Shown in pieces: positions 18,085 through 28,772 of a stretch of DNA of 64,000 nt. Every line of letters begins with the position of its first letter. Position 1 is the stretch's first letter. The translations under genes and the position numbers were made by a program. The notes beneath the pieces were generated by a model that did not search any database, was not told the DNA's origin, and saw only the letters and a list, made by a program, of their open reading frames with translations. The stretch is from Alphaproteobacteria bacterium. Its GTDB lineage: Bacteria > Pseudomonadota > Alphaproteobacteria > UBA9655. The stretch lies in contig CANGTV010000002.1 in the NCBI GenBank assembly GCA_947457015.1, positions 1 to 64,000 of the forward strand, read 5' to 3'.

Positions 18085-18216
18085 AGTAGGACATGTCCAT
18101 ACCAGACACATGGGTCACACCACAACACTTAAACAATAATTGCCCATCCGCCGAAATTCTTGGCTTTTTCTCCTTCTTTTTGGCATACTATCACAAGGAG
18201 GAACACGGAAAGAGTT

Positions 18217-21200
18217 ATGTCTGTAGAAGAAGAAGAAGAAAAACAAAGCATTCTCAATCAGATCACTGAAGAGATCAAACAGCGGGTTCCCTTAGAGCTG
18301 CAGGAAACTGCCGAAACTTTTGCGCAAGCCTATTATGCCAATGTCTCCTTAGAAGATCTTCTAGAAACTCCTTTAAAAACCTTAGCAATGTCCACTTATG
18401 AGATGTGGACCTTTAGCCTCAACCGCCCTCCACAGCAACCTAAGATCCATGTTTATACGAAAAACAGAGAAGCAAAAAATCGTCTGCTCTCTCAAACCAT
18501 CGTGGAGATTGTGAACGATGATATGCCTTTCCTCGTGGATTCGGTCACAGGGGTTATTAACAGCTTAGGCTATTCTATTAATCTTGTTATTCATCCCGTA
18601 ATGCAAGTCGAACGAGATAAGACCAACACCCTTAAAAAAGTTTGGCTCCGGTCGCAAAATAAAAAAGAAGGGGCCCATGAATCTTTTATTCATTGCGAAA
18701 TCCTCGATTCCTTATCGGCAGAAAAAATACAAACACTAACGTATGAACTTTTTCGTGCTCTTGCCGATGTGAGGGCCGCTGTCGAAGATTGGGCGTTAAT
18801 GCGAGAGCGCCTTCAAAGTGTCATTTCGAACTTGAAAGAAAACACACACCCTCTTGCTAAAGAAGAATTAGAGGAAATCCTTTCTTTTCTTGAATGGATT
18901 GAAAACAACCATTTTACATTTCTCGGTTTTTGCGAATATTCCCTTGTTCCAGACCAAACAACTATCAAGCGAACACTCGTTTCTCAAGAAGGGCTTGGCA
19001 TTTTAAAAGACCCCATTAAACAAGAAATTACGCATATTTTTGGGGGGGTTGAGCTTACCCCTGTGAATCGGCGTTACATTATTGAGCCTTATCCTCTCAT
19101 TATCACAAAGACAACTCAAGTATCCCGTGTTCACCGTCGCGATCCCATGGACTCTATTACAATTAAGCGCTTTGATAAGAGTGGGAAAGTCATTGGGCTC
19201 TATCAATTCATCGGTCTTTTTACATCGGTTGCTTATAACAAAAGCGTGCGAGACATTCCTCTTTTGCGGCACAAAGTCTCTCATATTTTAGAGAGATCTG
19301 GTTTTTCTGAGCAATGGCATGATGGAAAAACCCTGATGCACATTCTAGAGTCTTTCCCAAGAGATGAGCTGTTTCAAGCCTCTGAAGACTGGCTTTTTGA
19401 AACAAGTATGGCTATCCTTCAGCTTCAAAATCGCCAACGTCTGACTCTTTTCATTCGTCCAGATAAGTTTGAGCGTTTTGTTTCCTGTATCGTCTACATC
19501 CCCAGAGATCGATATGACAGCGAGCTGCGACGTAAAATTGAACGTATTCTTGAGAAGAACTTTGATGGAAAACTGACAAATTGGCAAACCCAAATGGGAG
19601 AACTCGCCTTTGCCCGCGTCCACTATACTATCAAACGCCTCCATAAAAGCCCCTTATCCTATAATCACAGAGCCATAGAAAATGAGCTTGTTGAAGCGTC
19701 CCTCACTTGGCGAGATTATTTAGCCACAGATCTTTTTAAGACATCAGGAGAAAAGAAAGGGAGACACCTTTTTGAAAGCTATGGACAAGGATTCACGAGG
19801 GGTTATCAAGAACAATTCACAGCTCATGAGGCAGTTACTGATATTTTTGAAATTGAGAAAGCCTTTGCTAAAAACCGATTGAGAGCGAACTTAACTCAAG
19901 GAGGGACATCCGATGAAAGTCTTCTCAAATTTAAAATTTATTCAACAAAAGGACCCGTCTCCCTTTCCAATATTCTTCCCGTTTTAGAGAACATGAATCT
20001 TAAGGTTTTAAATGAGATTCCCTTTATCGTAACCCGTAGCGACCATCAAGATGTTTGGATTCATGATTTTGATATACAAACGAGAGAGAAAGAAGTCATT
20101 GATTTAGAACATGTTCGTGATAATTTTTTAAACGGGTTTAGTCGTATTTGGTGTGAGAAAATTGAAAATGATGGCTTTAATCGCCTCATTGTTCGCGCCA
20201 ATTTCACCTGGAGAGAATGTCAACTCATCCGAGCGTATGCTAAGTATCTTCGGCAGCTGTCTACGACTTTTAGTCAAGCCTATATGGAAGAAACCCTCGC
20301 CAAATACCCCTCTATTTGTCGTCACATGCTTCAACTTTTTTTCTATCAATTTTCTCCTGATTGCAAGGAAGATCGGGAAAGAGCTCGGGAAGAGATTTTA
20401 AGTAAAATTAAGGGAATGCTTACTTCTGTCGATATTTTGGATGAAGATCGTATTCTCAGCAAGTTTGTAAACGCTATACGGGCAACCCTTCGCACAAATT
20501 ATTACCAAACTCACAATGAGAAACCAAAGCCTTATGTTTCTTTTAAAATTAATTGTGCCCTTATTGATGAAATGCCGCTCCCTCGCCCCAAGTACGAAAT
20601 ATTCGTATATTCTCCTCGCGTTGAAGCCATCCATTTGCGCGGTGGAAAAGTCGCCCGCGGAGGGATCCGGTGGTCTGATCGCAAGGAAGATTTCCGCACA
20701 GAAGTTTTAGGGCTTATGAAGGCTCAAATGGTAAAAAATGCGGTTATCGTCCCTGTGGGATCGAAGGGCGGATTTATTCTTAAGCGGGCTTCTTCCCAAG
20801 AAGAAGTGGTGAGCTGCTATCAAACAATGATTCGGGGGCTTTTAGATCTTACGGATAACGTCAAAGATCAAACAATTGTCCCTCCCCAAAATGTTGTGCG
20901 CCATGATGAAGATGACCCTTATTTAGTTGTCGCCGCAGATAAAGGAACCTCCACTTTTTCCGATTATGCCAATCAAATTGCAGCAGACTATGACTTTTGG
21001 CTTGGGGATGCTTTTGCGTCAGGCGGCTCAACGGGCTATGACCATAAGAAAATGGGGATTACTGCGCGAGGGGCTTGGGAATCTGTGAAACGCCATTTTC
21101 GTGAGATGGATATGGATGCCACCAAAGAAGAAATTACGGTTATGGGCATTGGAGATATGTCCGGGGATGTCTTTGGCAACGGGATGCTGTTGTCTCATCA

Positions 21201-23019
21201 TTTAAAACTTATAGCCGCCTTTAACCACCTCCATATCTTTATCGATCCTGCTCCCGAGCCTGAAGCAAGCTATTATGAGCGCAAACGTCTTTTTGACCTT
21301 CCTCAATCAAGCTGGCAAGACTATGACCCACACCTTATCTCTCCAGGAGGAGGGGTCTTTGAGAGGCGTGCTAAATCCATTGAAATTACGCCTCAAATGA
21401 AAGCTCTTTTTGGCATCCGAGACGATTATCTCTCTCCGTCTGATCTGATTCGTTTTCTTTTAAAAGCACCCGTCGATCTTCTGTGGTTTGGAGGGATTGG
21501 AACGTATATCAAGGCGAAAAACGAGACATCTCTCGATGTTGGAGATCGTGTCAATGATGCGCTACGCATTAATGGCCTTGATGTGCGCGCCAAGATCATC
21601 GGGGAAGGAGCCAACTTAGGCGTTACCCAACTCGGCCGCATTGAATACGCAAAAAATGGGGGACGCATTAATACGGATGCTATTGATAATTCGGCAGGGG
21701 TGGATTGTTCTGACCATGAGGTCAATATCAAGATTCTCTTGAATCAGGTCATGCTCAAAAATGAGCTCACCTTTGAAAGTCGCAACACTCTTCTTCATGA
21801 GATGACAGATGATGTGGCTCGATTGGTCTTACAAGATAATTTTTGGCAACCTCAGGCTATTAGTCTTGCACGAAGTCAGGGGGTTCGTCTTTTGGATGAG
21901 CAAGCCCGCCTTATGCGAGACTTAGAAGAAGAGGGAATTTTAAACCGCGCTCTTGAAAATCTTCCAGACGAAACAGAGCTTGTCCGCAGAATGGCCGACA
22001 AGCAAGGCCTTACCCGCCCTGAGCTAGCGGTTTTATTGGCTTATGCTAAGTTGTCTCTTAATCACCAACTCATCCAATCACAAGTCCCTGATCTTCCAAT
22101 TTTACGGGAAAAACTCATCCTCTATTTTCCCGAACATCTTCAAAAAACTTACAGAGAAGAGATTGAGGCTCATCCTTTAAGGCGTGAAATTACAGCGACT
22201 CTTTTTACAAATAGTATTGTTAATCGCATGGGAATTACCTTCATCCATGAGGTAAAGCGTCAAGTAGGCACGGAAGGGGCAACTGTCGCATGGACGTATC
22301 TCATTGTCATGGAACTCCTTGATCTTGCCTCTCTTTGGCAAGATCTAGAAGCCATGGAAACGCTGCCTACTTTATTTCAGACGGAGCTTATGCTCAATAT
22401 TTATGAGAATGTAAAACGATTTACAGACTGGTTTCTTCGATTTGGCCATGTCCATAGCGATATGGAAACACTCCTTCGCACGTTTCAACCAGGGTTTGAT
22501 ATCTTACGAGAAGAACTGCCCCGTTTATTTGCTCCCCAACAACACCAAGCTTATCAAGAAAAATGCCAGGAATACGAGCATCTTGGTCTTTCTTCTTCCT
22601 TAGCGAAAAAACTCCTCATTTTAGATCCTCTTGTAGCCGCCCCAGATATGATTACTTTAAGTAAAGATCTTACGCTTGATGTTCAATTGGTCGCACGGGT
22701 GTATTTTGCCTTAGGTCAACAGCTAGGATTTGAATGGCTGCGGAAAACAGCGGTCGGCCTTTCTGGAGAAACCCATTGGCAGCAACGCGCAGCGAATGTG
22801 TTTATTGAAGAGCTTTATATAAATCAACGGGCAATTACCAAAAAGATTTTAACAAGCGGAAAATCTTTAGAGCACCTCTTTAAAGAAGACGGTACCCTTG
22901 CTAAAGATATCATTTCAACGTCAGCTGTTGAGTCCATTCTTTTTGATTTGATGAATGCGTCAACTGTCGATTTTGCCATGCTGACGGTGATGAACCGTCA
23001 ACTACAAATGATCGTGTGA
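18217..23019 (+). CDS. gdhZ: NAD-specific glutamate dehydrogenase, large (GDH180-like) type
   Basis: A 1600-residue enzyme that oxidises glutamate to 2-oxoglutarate and ammonia with NAD+, feeding amino-acid carbon into the TCA cycle. From the N-terminus: ACT-like regulatory segments (about 80-500), the catalytic domain (about 700-1230; RGGIRWSDRKEDFRTEVLGL, then PVGSKGGFILK, and IGDMSGDVFGNGMLLS), and a long C-terminal helical domain. The ATG at 18217 is preferred over an in-frame TTG at 18160 because purine-rich GGAAAGAG and AAGGAGG sequences precede it. It is isolated, after tRNA-Gly. In a symbiont, host-derived glutamate would be a sensible fuel. Confidence 0.96.
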   Translation: MSVEEEEEKQSILNQITEEIKQRVPLELQETAETFAQAYYANVSLEDLLETPLKTLAMSTYEMWTFSLNRPPQQPKIHVYTKNREAKNRLLSQTIVEIVNDDMPFLVDSVTGVINSLGYSINLVIHPVMQVERDKTNTLKKVWLRSQNKKEGAHESFIHCEILDSLSAEKIQTLTYELFRALADVRAAVEDWALMRERLQSVISNLKENTHPLAKEELEEILSFLEWIENNHFTFLGFCEYSLVPDQTTIKRTLVSQEGLGILKDPIKQEITHIFGGVELTPVNRRYIIEPYPLIITKTTQVSRVHRRDPMDSITIKRFDKSGKVIGLYQFIGLFTSVAYNKSVRDIPLLRHKVSHILERSGFSEQWHDGKTLMHILESFPRDELFQASEDWLFETSMAILQLQNRQRLTLFIRPDKFERFVSCIVYIPRDRYDSELRRKIERILEKNFDGKLTNWQTQMGELAFARVHYTIKRLHKSPLSYNHRAIENELVEASLTWRDYLATDLFKTSGEKKGRHLFESYGQGFTRGYQEQFTAHEAVTDIFEIEKAFAKNRLRANLTQGGTSDESLLKFKIYSTKGPVSLSNILPVLENMNLKVLNEIPFIVTRSDHQDVWIHDFDIQTREKEVIDLEHVRDNFLNGFSRIWCEKIENDGFNRLIVRANFTWRECQLIRAYAKYLRQLSTTFSQAYMEETLAKYPSICRHMLQLFFYQFSPDCKEDRERAREEILSKIKGMLTSVDILDEDRILSKFVNAIRATLRTNYYQTHNEKPKPYVSFKINCALIDEMPLPRPKYEIFVYSPRVEAIHLRGGKVARGGIRWSDRKEDFRTEVLGLMKAQMVKNAVIVPVGSKGGFILKRASSQEEVVSCYQTMIRGLLDLTDNVKDQTIVPPQNVVRHDEDDPYLVVAADKGTSTFSDYANQIAADYDFWLGDAFASGGSTGYDHKKMGITARGAWESVKRHFREMDMDATKEEITVMGIGDMSGDVFGNGMLLSHHLKLIAAFNHLHIFIDPAPEPEASYYERKRLFDLPQSSWQDYDPHLISPGGGVFERRAKSIEITPQMKALFGIRDDYLSPSDLIRFLLKAPVDLLWFGGIGTYIKAKNETSLDVGDRVNDALRINGLDVRAKIIGEGANLGVTQLGRIEYAKNGGRINTDAIDNSAGVDCSDHEVNIKILLNQVMLKNELTFESRNTLLHEMTDDVARLVLQDNFWQPQAISLARSQGVRLLDEQARLMRDLEEEGILNRALENLPDETELVRRMADKQGLTRPELAVLLAYAKLSLNHQLIQSQVPDLPILREKLILYFPEHLQKTYREEIEAHPLRREITATLFTNSIVNRMGITFIHEVKRQVGTEGATVAWTYLIVMELLDLASLWQDLEAMETLPTLFQTELMLNIYENVKRFTDWFLRFGHVHSDMETLLRTFQPGFDILREELPRLFAPQQHQAYQEKCQEYEHLGLSSSLAKKLLILDPLVAAPDMITLSKDLTLDVQLVARVYFALGQQLGFEWLRKTAVGLSGETHWQQRAANVFIEELYINQRAITKKILTSGKSLEHLFKEDGTLAKDIISTSAVESILFDLMNASTVDFAMLTVMNRQLQMIV

Positions 23020-23056
23020 GGCAGGGGGAGTTATTTATTTTCATAAATAAGCAACT

Positions 23057-23085
23057 GTCATCCCGAATTTATTTCGGGATGACAA
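23057..23085. terminator. Palindrome acting as shared terminator (TGTCATCCCGAA type)
   Basis: TGTCATCCCGAA and TTCGGGATGACA form a perfect 12-bp stem with a 5-nt loop. It lies between the convergent ends of gdhZ and the transaldolase gene and could stop transcription from both sides. The TGTCAT/ATGACA ends match the dispersed palindromes elsewhere in the window. Confidence 0.65.
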
Positions 23086-23089
23086 TTGC

Positions 23090-23749
23090 TTATTCCAAAA
23101 TTGTCTGCCCTGTTTTTTCCCAATCTGCCAAAAAGGAAGAAATTCCTTTCTCAGTTAAGGGGTGATTATAAAGTTGACGTAACACTTTAGGGGGAAGGGT
23201 CACCACATCCGCACCTGCAAGAGCAGCATCCACCACATGAAGGGGACTGCGCACAGAAGCGGCTAACACTTCCGTTTTAAAGGTGGGATAGTTTCCATAT
23301 ATCTCCACGATCTGATGAATAAGGGCCATGCCTGTTTCTCCTATATCATCCAGGCGACCAATAAACGGAGAAATAAAGGTGGCCCCTGCTTTTGCAGCTA
23401 AAATGGCTTGAGCTGCCGAGAAACAGAGGGTTACGTTCACCTTTATTCCTTCATTGGTGAAAATACGACAGGCTTTAAGCCCCTCTAGAGTTAAGGGAAC
23501 TTTGATCGTCACATTGGAAGCAATTTTCGCCAAACACCGGCCTTCCTCAAGCATGCCTTTAAGGTCAGTTGCCGTGACTTCTGCGCTCACAGGCCCAGGA
23601 ACAAGCGCACAAATTTCAGCAATGGCATCCTTAAAGCGCCTACCAGATTGGGCGATAAGGGTGGGGTTGGTTGTCACTCCATCCACAAGCCCTGTTTCAA
23701 CAAGGGATTTAATTTCTGCTACATCTGCAGTATCAAGAAAAAACTTCAT
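23090..23749 (-). CDS. tal: Transaldolase / fructose-6-phosphate aldolase (short TalC/FSA type)
   Basis: A 219-residue TIM-barrel aldolase. It begins [16 protein letters not shown], with GVTTNPTLI (about 24-32), the Schiff-base lysine in NVTIKVPLT (about Lys84), NVTLCFS and the [10 protein letters not shown] region. These are the marks of the short transaldolase subfamily, which covers true transaldolases of the pentose phosphate pathway and fructose-6-phosphate aldolases; sequence alone does not separate them here. In a bacterium with few sugar pathways the transaldolase role is more likely. Confidence 0.92.
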   Translation of the reverse strand: MKFFLDTADVAEIKSLVETGLVDGVTTNPTLIAQSGRRFKDAIAEICALVPGPVSAEVTATDLKGMLEEGRCLAKIASNVTIKVPLTLEGLKACRIFTNEGIKVNVTLCFSAAQAILAAKAGATFISPFIGRLDDIGETGMALIHQIVEIYGNYPTFKTEVLAASVRSPLHVVDAALAGADVVTLPPKVLRQLYNHPLTEKGISSFLADWEKTGQTILE

Positions 23750-23772
23750 GCGGTATGATCCTTATCTCACAC

Positions 23773-23925
23773 TGTCATCCCCGCCTACGCGGGGATCCAG
23801 AAAAATATTTGAAAACAGATGGTTGTTTTTAATGATATACTGCAAATCTCACAGCTCAAAATGGAAATATTATTTATATTTCAAACAATTACTGGATCCT
23901 CGCCTTCGCGGGGACGGGGATGACA
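23773..23925. repeat. Inverted pair of GC-rich palindromes
   Basis: The left arm is TGTCATCCCCGCC-TAC-GCGGGGATCCAG (23773-23800) and the right arm CTGGATCCTCGCC...GGGGATGACA (23892-23925). The two arms are inverted copies enclosing about 90 bp of AT-rich sequence, like a small non-autonomous element. The right arm ends 10 bp before the priA ATG, so the element may have delivered the GGGGGGAGG sequence next to that start. Confidence 0.75.
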
Positions 23926-23935
23926 AGGGGGGAGG

Positions 23936-25921
23936 ATGAATACACCCTTACCTCCTGTAAAGATGCCCGCAAGAGTTTCTGTGCTCTTGCCAGTTCCTTT
24001 GAATACCATCTTTGAGTATGCCAATGATCAGGCCTTGCCCCCAGGGACATTGGTCAAAGTTCCCTTTGGATCTCGAAATATGTATGGGGTGGTGTGGGAA
24101 GACACATCGTCCCCTTCTCTCAAACCCTTAAAACCTCTGTTGACTGTTTTTTCAACTATACGCCTTCCTGAGGTGTCTCTAAAATTCATCAAGTGGGTCA
24201 GCGACTATACAATGGCCCCTCAAGGGCAGATCTTAAAAATGGTGTTGCCCACCCCTGAAGCTTTTGAAAAAGAAGGGAGAGACAATGCAGTTATTTCGAA
24301 ATCCCCTCAAAAGCCTCAACTTTCAGAGGACCAAAGCACCGCTGCCGAGGTTCTTAAAGACAGTTTGAAAGCGCACACTTTTCAGACGTTCCTTTTAGAA
24401 GGCGTAACAGGATCAGGAAAAACAGAAGTTTACTTTGAAACCATCGATTTTATTCTTGAGACAGGGGGACAAGCCCTTGTGATGCTCCCTGAAATTGCCC
24501 TCAGCGCTCAGTGGTTACAGCGCTTTGAGGCAAGGTTTGGGTTTGCGCCTGCGGTTTGGCATTCGAATCTTCCATCTCGTCAACGAGACACAACCTTACG
24601 GAATCTTTTGAGGGGGGATATTCCCGTCATTGTGGGAACACGCTCCGCCCTCTTTCTTCCTTTCCTAGATCTTAAGCTTTTAATTGTGGATGAAGAACAT
24701 GATGGATCGTACAAACAAGAAGAAGGTGTTATTTATAATGGGCGCGATATGGCCGTTGTACGCGCCCGCCTGAGCCAGGCTACGTGTGTTTTGGCTTCAG
24801 CCACCCCCTCTCTGGAGACGGAAATCAACGTGCTCTCTGGTAAATATCATCATATCCATCTGAGCACCCGCTATGGGGGAGCTTCCCTGCCAGATGTAAA
24901 GCTTGTAGATATGCGAAAAATTAAATTGGCGACCCAAACCTGGATTTCGCCCCCTCTTCAAACAGCTCTTGCGGAAACCCTTGAACGGGGAGAACAAGCC
25001 ATGCTTTTTCTCAACCGTCGTGGGTATGCGCCTTTGATTCTTTGTCGCAGCTGTGGCGAGCGGGTGATGTGCCCTCATTGCAGCCTCAGTCTGGTGCAGC
25101 ACAAATCCCAAGATAAGCTTCTGTGTCACCACTGTGGGTATACGAGGGCTCAACCCACCACGTGTCCTACTTGCCAAGAGGAAAACACCTATAGCGCCAT
25201 TGGCCCCGGTGTGGAAAGGATTTATGAGGAGGTTCAGACCTTTCTTCCCCAAGCACGCTGTGCCCTTCTGACAAGCGATTATTTGACAACGCCTAAAAAA
25301 ATAAGGGACTGTATCGAAAAGATTCATACCCATGAAATTGACATCCTGATCGGCACCCAAATCATGGCCAAGGGGCACCACTTTCCTCTTTTAACCCTTG
25401 TGGGGATTATAGATGGCGATAGCGCCCTTGCGGGAAGTGATTTAAGAGCCTCCGAAAAGTCCTTCCAATTACTCCATCAAGTGGCAGGAAGATCAGGGCG
25501 AGAAGACCGGCGCGGACAGGTTCTCCTCCAAACCTACCTGCCTGAGCATCCTCTCATGACGGCCCTTGTCCGCCAAGATAAAGCTCAATTTTTTGCCATT
25601 GAATCAGAACAGCGCTTGCTGCATGGCTTTCCCCCCTATGGGCGATTAGCAGCCCTGATTCTTTCTGGAAAAAAGAATGAAGAAGTGCAAAAAATAGCGC
25701 GCCTTCTGGCAAAAAACTTCCCATTAACCGACAAGGCCGACCTTCTCGGTCCCACACCCGCCCCTCTCTCTTATTTAAGAGGGCGGTATCGGTGGCGCCT
25801 TCTTGTCAAAACGGCTAAAGACTTTCTCCCGCAGCCTTTGCTCAAACATTGGCTTTCTGGCACACGGATTCCACCCTCTATCAAACTTCAGGTGGATATC
25901 GATCCGTATAGCTTTTTTTAA
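23936..25921 (+). CDS. priA: Primosomal protein N' (replication restart helicase)
   Basis: PriA recognises stalled forks and reloads the replisome. The 661-residue protein has an N-terminal DNA-binding domain (about 1-105), Walker [10 protein letters not shown] (about 156), a DEEH box in [14 protein letters not shown] (about 252), and a zinc-binding insertion with paired cysteines (CRSCG, CPHC, CHHCG, CPTC; about 370-415), then the helicase motif region VAGRSGRE. Length is slightly short but complete. The ATG at 23936 directly abuts GGAGG; an in-frame ATG at 23963 is an alternative. Confidence 0.96.
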   Translation: MNTPLPPVKMPARVSVLLPVPLNTIFEYANDQALPPGTLVKVPFGSRNMYGVVWEDTSSPSLKPLKPLLTVFSTIRLPEVSLKFIKWVSDYTMAPQGQILKMVLPTPEAFEKEGRDNAVISKSPQKPQLSEDQSTAAEVLKDSLKAHTFQTFLLEGVTGSGKTEVYFETIDFILETGGQALVMLPEIALSAQWLQRFEARFGFAPAVWHSNLPSRQRDTTLRNLLRGDIPVIVGTRSALFLPFLDLKLLIVDEEHDGSYKQEEGVIYNGRDMAVVRARLSQATCVLASATPSLETEINVLSGKYHHIHLSTRYGGASLPDVKLVDMRKIKLATQTWISPPLQTALAETLERGEQAMLFLNRRGYAPLILCRSCGERVMCPHCSLSLVQHKSQDKLLCHHCGYTRAQPTTCPTCQEENTYSAIGPGVERIYEEVQTFLPQARCALLTSDYLTTPKKIRDCIEKIHTHEIDILIGTQIMAKGHHFPLLTLVGIIDGDSALAGSDLRASEKSFQLLHQVAGRSGREDRRGQVLLQTYLPEHPLMTALVRQDKAQFFAIESEQRLLHGFPPYGRLAALILSGKKNEEVQKIARLLAKNFPLTDKADLLGPTPAPLSYLRGRYRWRLLVKTAKDFLPQPLLKHWLSGTRIPPSIKLQVDIDPYSFF

Positions 25922-25971
25922 GAGTTTCTGATATTTTTTCATCGAGCTTTTATATTCGTAAAGAGGACGTC

Positions 25972-26724
25972 ATGGCCGGCCATTCACAGTTTAAAAACAT
26001 CATGTATCGTAAAGGAGCGCAAGATTCCAAGCGCGCCAAAGTATTCACAAAAATCATTCGTGAGCTGACAACATCTGCCCGTATTAGCCCGGACCCTGAA
26101 TCAAATGCTCGGCTGCGCCAAGCCATCATTGCGGCACGCGGCGCAAATATGCCCAAAGACACCATGGAACGAGCCATTAAAAGAGGAGCAGGCGGAGAAG
26201 ACACAACCGATTACGTTGAGGTGCGCTACGAAGGATATGGCCCCAGCGGCGTCGCTGTCATTGTGGAAGCCTTAACAGATAATCGCAACAGAACCGCAGG
26301 CGAAGTCCGGGCTGCCTTTACAAAATATGGGGGCAATTTAGGAGAAACCAATAGCGTTAGCTTTATGTTTGATCGTACAGGCATTATTCGGTATCCCAAG
26401 GGCAAAATTAATTATGAAGCTCTTTTTGAGGCATCTCTTGAAGCGGGCGCCCAGAACATCGAAGAAACGGATAAAGGCTATGAAATTGAGTGCACTCTCG
26501 AAGATTTTTCCACTGTTCGTGATCAATTGATTGCTAAATTTGGAGATCCAGAAAGTGCCGAGCTTGTTTGGAAACCCCAGACAACCGCCCTTGTTGACGA
26601 AGAAAAAGCGACATCCTTAATGAAGTTTATCGATGTTTTAGAAGATAATGATGACGTCCAAACGGTTTTTGCGAATTTCGAAGTGTCCGATGAGGTCATG
26701 GAAAAATTGGCCGGAAGTAAGTAG
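25972..26724 (+). CDS. yebC: YebC/PmpR-family regulator / translation factor
   Basis: A 250-residue protein beginning [23 protein letters not shown], the family signature, with the acidic three-domain layout and [16 protein letters not shown] in the middle. YebC proteins have been described as transcriptional regulators and, more recently, as ribosome-associated factors. Placement just before ruvC is typical in alphaproteobacteria. It is followed directly by a methyltransferase gene whose start lies at or close to its stop. Confidence 0.95.
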   Translation: MAGHSQFKNIMYRKGAQDSKRAKVFTKIIRELTTSARISPDPESNARLRQAIIAARGANMPKDTMERAIKRGAGGEDTTDYVEVRYEGYGPSGVAVIVEALTDNRNRTAGEVRAAFTKYGGNLGETNSVSFMFDRTGIIRYPKGKINYEALFEASLEAGAQNIEETDKGYEIECTLEDFSTVRDQLIAKFGDPESAELVWKPQTTALVDEEKATSLMKFIDVLEDNDDVQTVFANFEVSDEVMEKLAGSK

Positions 26725-26725
26725 A

Positions 26726-27658
26726 TTGGTTGTTTATATAAAAATTTTTCTTTTATTAGGAGTCTTGATGACCAATCCCGTCTGCGCAGAAAGTCAATTG
26801 ATTACTCACGGCAATTTAGAGTTAGAAAACCATAGAGAGCGCCTGCAAAACACAGAATCACTTACCCTCTCTCTCGAAGAAGAATTAGCTCTTCTTCAGC
26901 AGCTGAACGAGTTTGATTTTGGACGATTCTTTTTGGAAAACAAAGGACTCAATGGATATTGGACGGCGTACATGATTATTCATGGGCCAAAAAAAGACTT
27001 AACCCATCCTTTAGAAAAATGGCTTCTGACAAGAGCTCCCATTATACGCGCCACACAAGAACGATTTAAAATTTTCCAATACCAGCTTCAAAAATACGTT
27101 CGCTCTCACACAACCCTTGCCGCTATCCCCTGTGGTTTAATGGATAGTTTACTGTTGCTCAATTATGACCAGGTTGAAAATGTTCATCTCATTGGTATTG
27201 ATTTAGATCCCGAATCAATAGAACTCGCAAAGATCAATGCCCGACAGCACGGAAAAAAATTTACAGCTTCTTTCCAAGAAAAGGATGCTTGGGACTTATC
27301 CATCCATAATGAATATGATCTTGTCACAAGCAACGGTCTTAACTTCTATGAGCCCGATGATCAAAAAGTTGTGGCGCTCTATGGAGAATTTTATAAGGCT
27401 CTCAAACCTGAGGGAATTTTAATTACCAGTTTTCTAACGCCCCCTCCTCCTTTGTCTGCAGAATCGACCTGGAAAAATTTTGATATAAATGATCTAAAAA
27501 AACAAAAAGCTATTTTGGGAGATATCGTACAAGCTAACTTCCAAGCCTTTCGTACGGAGAGCCAAACGCGACAACAATTGGAACAGGCAGGCTTTAAAAT
27601 TCTTGACGTGATTTATGATACTCAAGGCATGTTTCCAACAATTATAGCGCAAAAGTAA
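26726..27658 (+). CDS. Class I SAM-dependent methyltransferase with an apparent signal peptide
   Basis: Read from the TTG at 26726, 1 bp past the yebC stop, the protein has 310 residues and opens with a classical signal peptide ([20 protein letters not shown], cleavage at VCA-ES). An ATG at 26768 with a better TTAGGAG ribosome site would give a 296-residue protein without the hydrophobic stretch. The body has a Rossmann methyltransferase fold: [30 protein letters not shown] (acidic ribose-binding loop), [16 protein letters not shown] and [17 protein letters not shown]. The target is unknown. An exported methyltransferase would be unusual, since SAM is cytoplasmic, unless it is delivered into a host cell. 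The gene is inserted between yebC and ruvC. Confidence 0.7.
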   Translation: MVVYIKIFLLLGVLMTNPVCAESQLITHGNLELENHRERLQNTESLTLSLEEELALLQQLNEFDFGRFFLENKGLNGYWTAYMIIHGPKKDLTHPLEKWLLTRAPIIRATQERFKIFQYQLQKYVRSHTTLAAIPCGLMDSLLLLNYDQVENVHLIGIDLDPESIELAKINARQHGKKFTASFQEKDAWDLSIHNEYDLVTSNGLNFYEPDDQKVVALYGEFYKALKPEGILITSFLTPPPPLSAESTWKNFDINDLKKQKAILGDIVQANFQAFRTESQTRQQLEQAGFKILDVIYDTQGMFPTIIAQK

Positions 27659-27663
27659 TCCTT

Positions 27664-28164
27664 ATGAGCACCCGCATCCTAGGCTTAGATCCAGGTTTAC
27701 GTATTACAGGATGGGGCATTATTGATGTCGCAGGATCAGGCCTGACCCACGTGGATCATGGCATTGTGACATCTAAGGACGGAGAAGACCTTTCCTCTCG
27801 CCTCGTAAGCTTGTACAGTCAGCTTATTGACATCATTCAGCAGTATGCGCCCCATGAAGCAGCTGTCGAGGAAACATTTGTGAATAAAAATCCCTTATCT
27901 GCTTTAAAGTTAGGAGCTGCCCGCGGGGTTGTGTTATTGGCGCCTGCCTATGCGGGTCTATCGGTGGGGGAGTATTCCCCCAATAAGGTCAAAAAAAGCG
28001 TTGTAGGTGTAGGGCACGCGGACAAAACGCAAATCGCCATGATGGTAGGACGGCTTCTTCCCAAAAGTGGGGGTGTTACACAAGACGCCGCAGATGCTTT
28101 AGCTGTTGCTATTTGTCATGCCCACCACCGTACCTTTCAACAGAAAATAAGGATCTCTGAATGA
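27664..28164 (+). CDS. ruvC: Holliday junction endonuclease RuvC
   Basis: RuvC resolves Holliday junctions by paired cleavage. The 166-residue protein shows the acidic catalytic residues: Asp9 in [13 protein letters not shown], Glu69/Glu70 in [11 protein letters not shown], and Asp141/Asp144 in [14 protein letters not shown]. It opens the ruvCAB operon; its stop overlaps the ruvA start by 4 bp. Confidence 0.97.
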   Translation: MSTRILGLDPGLRITGWGIIDVAGSGLTHVDHGIVTSKDGEDLSSRLVSLYSQLIDIIQQYAPHEAAVEETFVNKNPLSALKLGAARGVVLLAPAYAGLSVGEYSPNKVKKSVVGVGHADKTQIAMMVGRLLPKSGGVTQDAADALAVAICHAHHRTFQQKIRISE

Positions 28165-28772
28165 TTGCAAAACTCACCGGAATCCTTGATGTTTTAAACG
28201 ATACCTCCCTTGTTTTAGATGTGAATGGGGTAGGGTACTTGGTGTCCTGTTCAAGCCGCACCTTAGGAAGCCTTGGCGCCAAGGGAGACCGTGTGGTGCT
28301 CTTCATCGAAACGGTCATGCGCGCAGAAAGCCTTCAGCTGTATGGCTTTGGAACCTCGGAAGAACAATCCTGTTTTCGCCTTCTCATAACCGTCCAAGGA
28401 GTTGGGATGCGGATGGCTCTTTCTCTTCTCTCTGCCTTCTCTCCTTCGGAAATTTATCATGCCATATCCGCCCAAGATAAAACTCTTCTGACACGCGCAG
28501 ACGGCGTGGGTCCCAAGCTCGCAAGTCGTATTGTGACAGAACTCAAAGATAAAGTTCCGACAGGACTTGGGATTCCCTCAAATGTTTATACGCACCCCTC
28601 TTCCCTTGCGCCAAACCTTGAAGAAGCTATTTCAGCCCTTGTTAACTTAGGGTACAGGCGCCTGGAAGCGGTCACGGCGGTGAGCAAAGCGCAGCAGCAC
28701 TTAGGCGAAGACGCTCCTCTTAATGACCTTATTCGTCAAGGGCTTAGCCTTTTGGCGAGGAGCGGCACATGA
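28161..28772 (+). CDS. ruvA: Holliday junction branch-migration protein RuvA
   Basis: A 203-residue DNA-binding subunit that holds the Holliday junction for RuvB. The N-terminal OB fold begins [10 protein letters not shown]; helix-hairpin-helix motifs follow ([14 protein letters not shown] and [19 protein letters not shown], about 70-125); the C-terminal domain III (about 150-200) contacts RuvB. It overlaps ruvC and ruvB by 4 bp on each side, so translation is coupled. Confidence 0.97.
   Translation: MIAKLTGILDVLNDTSLVLDVNGVGYLVSCSSRTLGSLGAKGDRVVLFIETVMRAESLQLYGFGTSEEQSCFRLLITVQGVGMRMALSLLSAFSPSEIYHAISAQDKTLLTRADGVGPKLASRIVTELKDKVPTGLGIPSNVYTHPSSLAPNLEEAISALVNLGYRRLEAVTAVSKAQQHLGEDAPLNDLIRQGLSLLARSGT

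Noticed and set aside
17888-18136. An 82-codon frame antisense to tRNA-Gly
   Set aside because: Its peptide (AKGFEPSTPTLARLC) is the well-known false protein produced by reading tRNA genes on the opposite strand.
18160-18216. TTG start giving glutamate dehydrogenase 19 extra residues
   Set aside because: The added peptide is not typical of the family and the ATG at 18217 has purine-rich sequence upstream.
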